A DNA stretch of 64,000 nucleotides, taken from Brachionus koreanus. Lineage: Eukaryota; Rotifera; Eurotatoria; Ploima; Brachionidae. Position 1 is the first letter of the stretch. Each line of letters starts with the position of its first letter. Of this stretch, positions 35,464 to 45,479 are shown piece after piece. The DNA is taken from contig PJRA01000549.1 in NCBI GenBank assembly GCA_016987375.1, forward strand, positions 1 through 64,000. Direction: 5' to 3'. Under the pieces are notes generated by a model. It made no database searches. It worked only from the letters and a program-made list of their open reading frames with translations, and was not told the DNA's origin. The position numbers and the translations under genes are program-made.

Positions 35464-37433
35464 TTCTAGCTCATTTATTTTTATTTAACTCAAAAATTAC
35501 TAAATCTAAAAAATTCTATTAAATTAATAATTTTATTAAAAGAGATTTTTCAAAAAGAATTAAAAAATTCGCAGTTAATTTTAAAAAAAAATTATTTTAG
35601 AATTTAATTTAGAATTAGCATCTAAAACTTCCGTTTTGTTTTTGAAGCTCCTTTTTTATCTAAAAGATTGTTTCTGAGTTTTGGCACAATAAAATAAAAA
35701 TTTAACTAATTGTGGAAAATTCATCAGCTGATGCAAAATTTGTCCCATAATTTACTCTGCAAAAATCATGAAAAAGTTTATGTGTATGATAATCATTGAA
35801 ATTAAATTGCAGAGTTTTAGAAGATATAAATTAAGAATTTTATGTTGATTTTACAAATTTTATAAACTTATTTTTATTTTTTTTTTCATAATAATTGATT
35901 GTTTATATTGAGCATTAGTAAATTTGCTAGTGAATTTTCAAATGTAATTAAGCTCATAACTGATCAAAACGGTATAAAAAATCAGGTTTTCTTCTTTTAA
36001 AAAATGAAACTGCTACTATGAATTTTAAAACAAATAGAGCAGTAAATTAAATTGAAACAATTTTTTGAAAAGATCTAAAAAGTATTTGGCCGTTTTAGTT
36101 TCCCTTATTATTAAACATGTCATATCTTTATAATAATTTTACTAATTGATTATCTTTGGTTAAAAAATAATTTTTATCTGTTATGAATAAAAAGAAGCAA
36201 TTCCTCTTTTAGGGAAATATAAAAAATCTGTGCTCTGGAAATTTATTTTGTATCTGTAATTTAATATTAATGCTTTAATCAGAGTTATTTTAAAAAAACT
36301 CGATGACAACATTGATAATTTAACTAGCCTAGTTCTCCAAGTTAAATTTTAAGAATAGTGACAATTTTAGTCATATCTAAGTTAACTGTAAAAATTCTAT
36401 TTAAATGAATGAACAAAATATTTAAATTTGTCTAAATTAGTTAAAATTGAATTTAACAAATTTACAAATTTTGACAAACAAAATAAAAAAAACTTTTCTC
36501 AGAATACTCTAGGCAAAATAGTATTTTTTATTTTTTGAATTTACTCTATAAAAAAATATATATAACCGTTATTAGCTAACAGTGGTTTATGTATTAGAAT
36601 TTAAATTTTGGCCAAAATCAAGGAAACACTAAATCGAGTAAATTTGCCAAAAGCAAGCAAATTTAAAAGCTAAGTACCTTTTTGATTAAATCCAACTCTT
36701 TTATGTTTTCCAAAAACTATCGCACACATATATACTTGGCTATTGTTTGATGTTATTCTCTTTTGAGATTTAATTTTAAAATGTAATTTTTTTTAAAAGA
36801 AATTATTTGCTTTATTGTTAAATTAGGCTAAAATTGGATGCCAAATAAATTGCTCAGTTATGCAATAATTTTCGCTTGGAACATACAAATTAAGTTTGCG
36901 TTCAAATTAATCGTTTTCAAGAAATAATTGAAATTTATTAAAATTGTTAAAAAATAAAAAACTAATTTGATGGAACTAAGAATTCGATTAAACAAATCAA
37001 TTGCATTATTTTCAAGTTCATATTTTGTCATAACAGCACCTATTGATTTTTTTTTATTTTAAATAAATCAAAAAAATATTTTTTAAATTGTTAAGCTTAA
37101 ATACAAACCAACTAATGAGCCGAGCTTGGTTTCCAATTTAACAAACAAAATCTTTTTGCAATAGAATGTTTTATACACAGTTTTATATCGAAATTTGATT
37201 AATAAAAAAAAATCTTACATAATAATGGATAATTTGTTTTTAAATAAATATTGACGCAAGTTTATACAAATAAAAAAAAACTGCACTTACATATTGAATG
37301 TCACTAAAAACATCTATAACTAAGAATCCTTTGAAATTAAATTTTTAAATTTGTTTAATAATTTAAAGCCATCAACTAAACTTTTATTTTTTAGTTTATT
37401 AAAAAAACTGTTTACTTACACGATGAAAAAACA
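35464..37433. other. AT-rich intergenic stretch
   Basis: Nearly 2 kb with no exon-like frame on either strand. The upstream flank of the 677-aa gene is here. Confidence 0.5.
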
Positions 37434-38104
37434 TTATATTCCAAAATTAAGGCTTAGATAAATCATATTTTTGACATTGAAAAATAAAGTCATGGTTACC
37501 AAAAATAGAAAAAAACTAATCATAAATAAAATCAAGCCTACTTTTTGATAATATACTCCAATTAACGGAAAATAAATTGGTTTATCGAAATTGGATACTT
37601 TCTAAAATTAATTTTTGATCAAAATAAGTTTTAATCTAAAAAAATGCAATTTAAATACAACAAAATTAAAAATGAAATGAAAATATAATTAGCAGCTAAC
37701 CATTTGGATCAATTAATAGCATTATTAAAGTGTCTGACTTGTTAAATTACTAAAATATTTACAATTCTATTTTTTAATTCATACCTTTTTATTATGTTTC
37801 CAAACAAGCTGGTGTTTGATGTATGCGGATAGAAAATCAGCCAGAGCATTTGAATCCGCAATGATTAAACTTTGCTAAAAATATGAAATATTAATACAAC
37901 TTTGATAAAATAATTTGAAAAATAAAAGAATGTTTCATATGGCTTCGCATTCATTGTTTGTGAGCAATCGCAACCGGATTGCTTGTTTATAAAATTAATA
38001 ATATCATTTAATTTTGTTTTTAAATTAAACAAATTTGGGCATGATCGCCAACACTGAATAATTAAGCTAAAATTACAAGTTGATTTTATGAAATGATTGT
38101 TCAA
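37434..38104 (-). CDS. Partly resolved protein with C-terminal membrane helix
   Basis: Three exons join in phase: 37874-37785 (QSLIIADSNALADFLSAYIK, then HQLVWKHNKK), 37737-37701 (SDTLIMLLIDPN) and 37597-37434 (SNFDKPIYFPLIGVYYQK, then the hydrophobic GLILFMISFFLFLVTMTLFF, then a stop after NFGI). A further upstream frame up to 38104 (CNFSLIIQCWRSCPNL, INKQSGCDCSQTMN) looks coding, but the gap to the next exon is only 26 nt, too short for the introns seen elsewhere. The 5' structure is therefore wrong or the gene is damaged. The Cys-containing part followed by a C-terminal transmembrane segment suggests a type I membrane protein. Family not recognised. Confidence 0.4.
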
Positions 38105-39216
38105 AGACTCGACAAATTCAAATACTCGACCATTTTAAAGCAAACTTAATGAAATTCAGTTTATTTTCACTCTAGAGTTTTGTTAGGCTTTTTTTCTATG
38201 TAGAGTTTAGACCCAAGTAATTTGAATGGACTTTTATCATAATTTAAATCGAATGCTATAACAACCGAAAGCTTAAAATCTAGTTATATCGTGCTATAAC
38301 CTAAATATTGGGCATGCATATTTCAGTCATAGAAATTTTATCTCAAAAGCCTTCAAGCTTTCTTGAAATATTTTTTTTTGATTAATATCTAACAATTTAA
38401 ATAAAACATTGCTAATGTAAGCGCTCTCAAACGAAGTTAAATGGGTGCTTAACCTGTATCCAAGTTATGCAATGATTGATTATTGCTTTTTTTAATTATT
38501 AGATATTTTTTTATAGTTAAATCTTTTTTTTTGTTGTTACGCAATAAAAATTTAAAAAATAACACTCTAAATTTATTTTCTAATATTCTTTAGGCAAATA
38601 GCTTTTTTTTTATCTAATTACTCTTTATTATTTTCAGGAAAATTTTATTAAAAAACTACATTTGTCAACAAACAATTTCGTTTTAAATTTACGGACACAA
38701 AGAAAAACATTTATTTTAAAATGCAAATATTTAAACAAATCCTTATAAATGATTTAAAGATATGCAGTTATTTTAGTTTGTTCTGATATTTATCTTGCAA
38801 CATTAAAATTTAATCTTATGAAATAAAATATGCTCAATGCTCTGTTTTCTAGCTTTTGCTAAACTCAATAGAAATTTGAAAAAAATTTCGTGAAAAAATT
38901 TTATGTCCGCACAGTTAGATAAATACAATTTTTATTATAAAAATTTTAGTTTACAAGATATATTATTTCAACAAGCAAATAATGCAAAATTTCTAAATTA
39001 AAGAAAATTTTTTTTAAATAATTAGAACCGAGAGGAATTTTTATGTTCTATTCTATTCAAAAATTTTATTTTTAAAATTTTCGATTTCATACCTAAAATC
39101 AGTATTAGTTTGAAAAATTAAAAATAAATATCATTTATTGGTAACATTGAAACAAAATTCAAAAATTAATTTTTGATTTGAATTAAAAATATTAAAATAA
39201 AATAAAGACTAGGCGT
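38105..39216. other. AT-rich intergenic stretch
   Basis: No supported exon was found. It may contain the missing 5' exons of the membrane-protein gene to its left, but none could be joined in phase. Confidence 0.45.
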
Positions 39217-39753
39217 TCAAATATATTTCTGACTAAAAATATCGATTATGCTGACAATTTTGGAATTTTTCTTGGCAAACTCTTTACCTCTTTTATCAGA
39301 ATTTAAATTGTTTTCCAGTTTGTCTTCTGATTCAGCTTGCTTAAGCATACTGTAAAATAAATTTTCAGCAAATATTTTGTTCACTTTTTTGTTGAGAGAA
39401 TTTGATTTTATCATGTTGTAAGAGAGACGCTCTTTAAAACTCATAAAGCAAAGATAACTGCAATATTGAAAATGTTGGCCATATTCTTTCAAATGATAGA
39501 AAATGGGTGCATGAAAACTTTTCATATCATTCTTACACGAATCACATATATTTTCAAATTTGAAAATAAAACGGCGCCACTTTGCAAAACATGACTCATT
39601 ACAAAATTTTTTGGTCTGTTCAAGAGATTTGATTGTGAAAGCTTCTTCGCCGGGGCTCAAGCACCAATTGCATATTACAATTGAGTTATCTTTAATTATA
39701 AAATATAATTCGTATTTAAAATATTTAAAAAAATTTATACCCAAATTTTCCAT
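39217..39753 (-). CDS. SOBP-like: SOBP-like FCS-type zinc-finger protein
   Basis: Sine oculis-binding protein is a nuclear cofactor that binds SIX homeodomain factors. This single-exon 178-aa frame from an ATG has two FCS-type metal-binding units with Cys at about 28, 31, 51, 55, 70, 73, 98 and 102: CNWC, KKFCNESCFAKWRR, ICDSC and FQYCSYLCFMSFK. The phrase AFTIKSLEQTKKFCNESCF matches the SOBP core (FTLRSIEGVKKFC type) closely. It is far shorter than vertebrate SOBP: the Pro-rich tail is absent and a Lys/Asn/Ser-rich tail ends it. Either a reduced orthologue or only one exon of a longer gene; no flanking exon was found. Confidence 0.75.
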   Translation of the reverse strand: MENLGINFFKYFKYELYFIIKDNSIVICNWCLSPGEEAFTIKSLEQTKKFCNESCFAKWRRFIFKFENICDSCKNDMKSFHAPIFYHLKEYGQHFQYCSYLCFMSFKERLSYNMIKSNSLNKKVNKIFAENLFYSMLKQAESEDKLENNLNSDKRGKEFAKKNSKIVSIIDIFSQKYI

Positions 39754-40544
39754 TTTTTAAAGAAAAAGAAAAACACAAATTTGATGTGAATTTAAATGAA
39801 TAATTTCAAAAATTTATTAATTAATGTCACCTGAAACCTTAAGATCAATTTTTTTTTCAAACAACAATTAAAGGATATTCGATGCAATTTGATCACTTCT
39901 TCCACTAATTTTACTGAAATTATGTGTCTTTTTTAAGCGTCAGAAGCGATTAAATGAGTTTGATTTAAACCTTTATTGAATTGATTCATTAAGATTCGTA
40001 AAAAATTTCAAAAATAAATGATTTTAAATTAGACAAATTTTGTAACATGATATATCTAATCTCTTAATTTTTAAATTTTGTTTCTTGAAAATTTATTTTT
40101 TTTGCTAATGTGCAGCATATTTAGTTGAAAATTTCATTACAACTATCATGTATCAGAATTTAAAAATTTAATTAATACTCTTTCTTTTTGAATTTTTTTT
40201 TCAAATGGAAGTATTCGATAACAGAAATGCTTTTATTTATTTGTTGAATAAAAATAGTAAATAAAAAACTATTATAGTCATAAAGATTCATTTGATATTA
40301 ATTTAATAGCATGCGAAAAAGAGCTGAATTCTGTTTTTTAATTTAATTTGAAAAAAAAATTATAATGAAAGTCCACAATTTTACCAACTTATTCAAATGT
40401 TTTATCTTCCAAATTATTTATTAAAATAATTAATTAATTTTTTTTAATGATTAATTAAAACTTTGGTACAAACTTGCAGACTTTTAGATTTCGGTCTAAT
40501 TAAAGGCATTGTGTTAGTTCAAGAACTTACAATACAAAATAGTG

Positions 40545-40672
40545 TTTGATACGGTATTATCGAACCTGTCAAAATCGCGCACGGTTTTTTGCAGTCAGAC
40601 GACCGGTCTCTCAGGGGGTCTGGATTTTTGGCCGCAAAAAAAAACGGCAATCTTAAAACGGTCGACCATTGA
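40545..40672. repeat. G+C-rich island, probable repeat remnant
   Basis: About 130 bp with clearly higher G+C than its surroundings (for example CAAAATCGCGCACGG, CAGACGACCGGTCTCTCAGG and GGCCGCAAAA). It starts near TTTGATACGG and ends near ACCATTGATAC, a loose inverted match. It shares AGACGACCGG with the island at about 32208. It is probably a decayed DNA-transposon end or other repeat. Confidence 0.35.
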
Positions 40673-40936
40673 TACAACAATCTTTATGACTTATTTTTTA
40701 ATTGAAAGCTTTTGTTTTATTTAATTTGAAAAAAAAATTCTAAAATATTAAATCAAATAATCGATTTAGTATTTAGAACGAAAAGAATTAAATACAAATT
40801 TGTTGGGGAAAAATTAATAATAAATGACTAAAAATTATTTAAATAAAAACAAAAATTGAAATTTTCATTCAATAAATTTATTTTCATTTTCTTTAAGATT
40901 AATGGATAATCTAGTTAGTTTTAAAAAATAGTTTTT

Positions 40937-41164
40937 CTAACTAGTAGTAGTTGTAAATAGATATTGCGACCTTATGGGTAAAGCTTCCTTGAAGCTATGA
41001 CAGTAAATTTGACTTTTTTCTGAGCCATTTCTCCGGATTATTTTTGAAGTTTTTGTTGATAAAGAATCAATGATGAGATGAGGTACTGGATTAGTTAAAA
41101 AATGATATCGTTGCATGTAGCTTTTCACTTCTTCCCTAACAATATATTTATTATGTCGTCTCAA
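40937..41164 (-). CDS. Uncertain coding fragment
   Basis: A minus-strand frame of about 75 codons (more if the open upstream codons count) reads YIVREEVKSYMQRYHFLTNP, LIIDSLSTKTSKIIRRNGSE and so on, ending LFTTTTS. It has no ATG near its start and no acceptor of normal type upstream. The composition is protein-like, but the length is close to chance. It could be a terminal exon or transposon debris. Confidence 0.2.
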   Translation of the reverse strand: MRRHNKYIVREEVKSYMQRYHFLTNPVPHLIIDSLSTKTSKIIRRNGSEKSQIYCHSFKEALPIRSQYLFTTTTS

Positions 41165-41263
41165 TTCGTACTTAAGATTACAAGAAAAATTTAGAGCATT
41201 CTCAAAATTGATAAATAAATTTATGATTTATAAATTATAGATTTGGAGAAGTCACTTGCTCCA

Positions 41264-41376
41264 ATCAAAGTGTATATACTACAGTTACCATAGATAGGAT
41301 CCTACTGTTTCCTATCTTCGCAAGTCTAGCTTGCTAGCTTGTTGTAACTCATATTATTATTATTATTATTATTATT
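41264..41376 (+). repeat. Probable retroelement 3' tail with (ATT)8 microsatellite
   Basis: A less AT-rich unit (ACAGTTACCATAGATAGGAT, CAAGTCTAGCTTGCTAGCTT, GTTGTAACTC) ends directly in eight ATT repeats at 41353-41376. Many LINE-type elements end in such a simple repeat. No reverse-transcriptase frame is attached here. Confidence 0.4.
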
Positions 41377-41800
41377 TAATTTTAATACTAGATTTTTTCG
41401 TTTTCTGAAATTTTTTCATTTAATATTATGTTCAGTCATAGAATTTTTCTTTTTTTTTATAGGTTTAATATTTTTGATCTAAAACTTAAGCCAAAATTTC
41501 AAAATTTTCTTTTTTAAGTTATTCGCTTTTCATATGCTATGTTCAGTTCTTTGTTTATTTAATCCTAAATAAAATGATAACTTAAAATGAAAATTATAGA
41601 ATTTTGATATTTATAATTCATTATTAGAAAAAAGCTCTGTCGGGAAAAGGTGAAAATGTCCATAAAGTAATAAAAGTACAAATTATAGCATCAATTTTGA
41701 TAATTAGTTAATTTTTTCTTTCTTTATTTTATTGATAAGTAACAAAAAGCTAAAAAAATAAGCAAATTTTTTTGATCCACCCTAACTATTGATATTTGGT

Positions 41801-42022
41801 TTAACACTAGAAGCATCAGATGTCATTTGACTCATTTGAAAAATTTTTAAATCCTCGTATCTCTTGAATAGATTTTTCAAATAAATATATCTTTTTAGAA
41901 TTATGTAGATTTTAAAATTTCCTTCAAAAAACAACATTACTTTATAAAATAATTATAGTTTTTTATAAGATATTTTTGAATCAAAAAAAACATGAAAAAA
42001 TGCTTGATGTTTCTAATGTTAA
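41801..42022 (-). mobile_element. piggyBac-like MITE, copy 3
   Basis: 222 bp, from TTAACACTAGAAGCATCA to TGATGTTTCTAATGTTAA, with TTAA at both ends. Its reverse complement aligns along its whole length with copies 1 and 2 (for example CAAGCATTTTTTCATG, AAATCTACATAA, AGATATATTTATTTGAAAAA and GATACGAGGATTTAAAAA). The element therefore lies in the opposite orientation to those two. The TIRs carry a few mismatches. Confidence 0.85.
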
Positions 42023-42223
42023 AATTTTTCAAATTTGAGCTTGAAAATACCGTAGCGTTTTTATTTTGCATTTTTTTTGTTTTAAAAAAATTGGCTTTTT
42101 TTTATTAATTGTAAAAAATCTAAATATTATATAATAAAGATACTAAATAAATAAAATAAAGTTTTTTTTTACAATATTAAATATTTATTTTGAAAATTCA
42201 ATGAAAAAAAAATTAAAAAAAAA

Positions 42224-43794
42224 TTATTTATCTTTATTTTCATGAATATAATCTTTATGACGAAGTTTTGCTTGAATTAAAATATGCTCCAAAACTCCGA
42301 TTCTTACATCCATATTTTTCATGTCCGATTTTATGTTTTCCATAGCTTTTTTGATTTTAATCAAGGGAGCTTTTTTATTTAAAATTTACAAAAAATAAAA
42401 ATATTTTTTTTTAATAAATCTTACATCCATCTGTCATGCTTTGACCTGCATCTTCCATTTCTTCTTTTACTCGTTGCAATTCGCTAGTCACCTTTGCTAA
42501 AACTTGAGCTCGTTCATTGATACCAGTAGATCTGTTTCTATAAGTTTCTTTTATCTCAGCCAAGCGATCTTGATAGTTCCTAAAAGCTTGCATTGGTTCC
42601 TCAAGTTGATTGTTTATATATTTTTCTCTAGAACCTATTTTTTCCAATGTTCTTGATATTTCATCGTACAATTTCTCAAAATAATTTTTTGTATCTTTTA
42701 AAGAATCATCAATTGATTCTTGATAGTTGTGCATTTGTTCAATATGAGTTCTCCAGTCCTTATGATCAGTTTTGATTGTAACTTTAAGTTGAGGCAAAAC
42801 TCTTTCAACTTCTAGCTTCCATTCATTTGCATCTGTATTAGATTCTAAAATTTCTTCATGTCTTTTCTCAGTCATTAAATTCTAGTTACAGAATAAATAA
42901 AACTAAAAGATTTTTATTTTAATTTTACTACTTTATTATTGACCATAGTATTTAATTTATTCAAAGCCTCCATGTTCATGATATTTTCATCTTCAGCATC
43001 TTCATCACTATCATACTAAAGGGAAAAAAAATTATTTTTTGTGCTTCAAAGAAGCTATTTTAAATTCTAATTGAGCGCTATGCAAAAATTAAGAGAAAAT
43101 ATAAAAAATCAGTTTATTCATACTCTTAGCATGTTTTCTTCAATTTTATTTAAATCAAGCTCAGCTTCATCAGGTTCATCCCCATCCGGCTCATCATCTT
43201 GTTCGTCTGTTTCATTTGTATATTCTGGGCTTTAATTATTCAAATTTGAAATATGTAAAAAAAAAAAGTTGATAAAATTACTCCTTCCAAATAAATCCTT
43301 TATTTTTGAGAGCTTCATCGGCCAGTCTGTTTAATGTGTAAATAACTTGTTCTCCTGATCCGGTCTTTACTTTGTTTGTGCCAAAGTTAACGTCATTGCC
43401 AAATTTTCTAAGTTGATTCAAAATTCCGGAGACAACTGTGTTCGGATCATCGAACTAAATAGAATTAAAAAAAATCTATCAATGAAAATTAATCGTAATT
43501 TGTTTTTACTTCTTGAGGCTTATCAAAATTATGACCAGATTGTTGAATGAGCCAAGCTGCTAAAGTTATAAAGCTATGAAATTGTTCACCAGGATTTGTC
43601 TGAATGGCGAAATAATGTCTGGAAAGTGCCTTCATTTTCCATCTGATTAAATATTCATCTTCATAATCAAGAAGCTTCAACTTGTTCAATAGATTGCTCA
43701 TCTCAATAAAAATCAAATAGGCCTCTCCAGGACTTTTTTCAATTTGAATATCATTTGATTCATGTTTTCTATCTCTGTTTTCTTCATCTGACAT
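42224..43794 (-). CDS. IFT57: IFT57, intraflagellar transport complex B subunit
   Basis: IFT57 (Hippi) is part of IFT-B, which carries cargo along ciliary axonemes. Six in-phase exons: 43794-43510, 43454-43282, 43229-43124, 43015-42932, 42881-42425 and 42369-42224, giving 416 aa (human 429). The N-terminal NN-CH calponin-like domain contains SNLLNKLKLLDYEDEY, RHYFAIQTNPGEQFHSFITL, AAWLI and FDDPNTVVSGILNQLRKFG. An acidic linker (DEPDGDEPDEAELDLNKIEE) follows. Then comes the coiled coil: NEWKLEVERVLPQLKVTIKT, DHKDWRTHIEQMH, ISRTLEKIGSREKYINNQL and VRIGVLEHILIQAKLR. All match family landmarks. The ATG at 43794 is secure. Confidence 0.96.
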
Positions 43795-44613
43795 TTTTAG
43801 ACTTATTCAGATATTGCTAAAATTTTCGCGATTTCAAATACATTTTTTAGTACGAAAAAATTTTGAAAAAAATTCTTTCAAAATTCTGCTACCATGACAA
43901 CATTTTCTATATAAAGTCTTGTCAAATGTCTTTATTTGAGGTTTTTTCCCTCTTTTATAGCGTTTACAAAAATGATCGAAAAAAATTATGATTATTCATT
44001 AGATTATTCATTTTTACACAATTGTTCGCAAAATCTTGCATAGGACATAGTATTTTTAATATGAGTAAAAGTAGTGAAAATTAAAACAAGATGTCCACTA
44101 TGTAGCTAAAAATAGGAATCAAAACACACATGAGAAAATGTCAAACAACCCAAAAAAGTTACCATTGCAATAAAAAGAGTCGATTTTATTTTTGAATTAC
44201 TAAACAATAATATATTTATTCGACAATTATTTAATAAATGAACACAAAAATTAAATTAAATAAAAAATTTAATTTTAATAAAAAAATTGAAATTATTCAA
44301 TTATTCATAAGGAGAAAAAAAATTTCGATTTGAAAATCTGATTAATTATTACTAATTTATGATTCCAAGCAAACCTGTTCCTATTAATACAATTAATTTC
44401 TCAATAAAGGGAGAAAAAATCTTGAAATCTAAATGACTAGATACATTTAAAAACCCAGTTAAACTCAGTTATTTATTTAGATTTTATTAGATTTTCTTTT
44501 TAATAAAAAATTTAACAGTATAATGAATATTTTGTTGTAAAAATAAACACAAATTTATTTAATGATGATATTCAAACTATATGAAATTGTTAAAAAGGAA
44601 GTCTGATAAAACA

Positions 44614-44808
44614 TCAGACGTTGAATGTTGTTGACGAGTGAAGTTCTGCTCTTGGCTCAGTGAATTCGAGTAATTTAAAATTTGTGAAGAAGTGTTCTCG
44701 CCGATCTCTCAAATGGTTCATAAATTCATTTATTAATCGTTTATTTTTCTTATTATGCCAGCTGAGGATCTGGTTTCGTTGCTGAGAAAATCCAACAGGT
44801 GCCGTCAA
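44614..44808 (-). CDS. Uncertain short coding fragment
   Basis: A minus-strand frame of 64 codons, open a little further upstream, reads LTAPVGFSQQRNQILSWHNK, then KRLINEFMNHLRDRREHFFT, ending HSSTTFNV. The stretch is less AT-rich than its flanks. There is no ATG and no domain is recognised. It is possibly a terminal exon or part of the repeat relic just to its right. Confidence 0.25.
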   Translation of the reverse strand: MTAPVGFSQQRNQILSWHNKKNKRLINEFMNHLRDRREHFFTNFKLLEFTEPRAELHSSTTFNV

Positions 44809-44840
44809 GTTGACTATATCTAGTTCACTTTAGATTTTGA

Positions 44841-45010
44841 AATATGCAATTAAGTAATCTCTTATTCTTGTTATGAACAAGTCTGTAAAATTTAGATGCT
44901 TCACTTTCTCTTCATATGGTCTTTTTTTTCTGCTCCAAGATTAGTTTTATGGCCCTTCCCTGATCATTTTCGAATCATTTTTCGTAAACAACATTACGCC
45001 TTGGCACTAT
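44841..45010 (-). pseudogene. Broken coding relic, possibly LINE-derived
   Basis: One minus-strand frame reads IVPRRNVVYEK, stop, FENDQGRAIKLILEQKKKTI, stop, RESEASKFYRLVHNKNKRL. The two stops are both TGA. The SKFYRLVHNKNKRL part resembles the linker before the reverse transcriptase domain of CR1/jockey-type LINEs, but the match is short. Confidence 0.3.
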
Positions 45011-45479
45011 GAATCTCTTCTATAAGTATAACTGCTTTTCTCTGCTTTTGACAGCTTTACAGCACTTAAATTTAAATTTAAATAAAATCGAATGACTCGT
45101 GGTCAAGTCATCGATTAGGCAAACATTTTCTTTATAAAAACTTAATTCAAATTAAAATTTTTTTTTAATTTAAAAATAATTTTTGCTAGGGCTCTATTAT
45201 TTAGTTTTCTGGACTTAAATCTAAGATATAACTAGAAATTAAAATTAGTCTTATAATTTTATTATAAAATACAATTTTTAACATTAGATAATAAATCAAT
45301 TTTATAAACATATAAAATAAAAAAAAAACAATTAATTAAAAAAAAATATATAGCAATAAAATTTTGAATTTTCTGATTTTTTAAAAACCAAAATCTTTCT
45401 TAACAATATCGATCCAGTTACAGGCGGTCAATATTTACACGTTATTTCATCGGGCTCTTCAACTGAAAATTTCATTTAG

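Larger units (their letters stand above)
39754..41800. other. Intergenic region with repeat debris
   Basis: 2 kb holding a G+C-rich island (about 40545-40672), an uncertain minus-strand frame (40937-41164) and a probable retroelement 3' tail with an ATT microsatellite (41264-41376). No complete gene was recognised. Confidence 0.5.
43795..45479. other. Intergenic region with coding debris
   Basis: Between IFT57 and the 3' end of DIP2. It contains two minus-strand protein-like stretches (44614-44808 and 44841-45010), listed separately, in otherwise AT-rich DNA. Confidence 0.5.
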
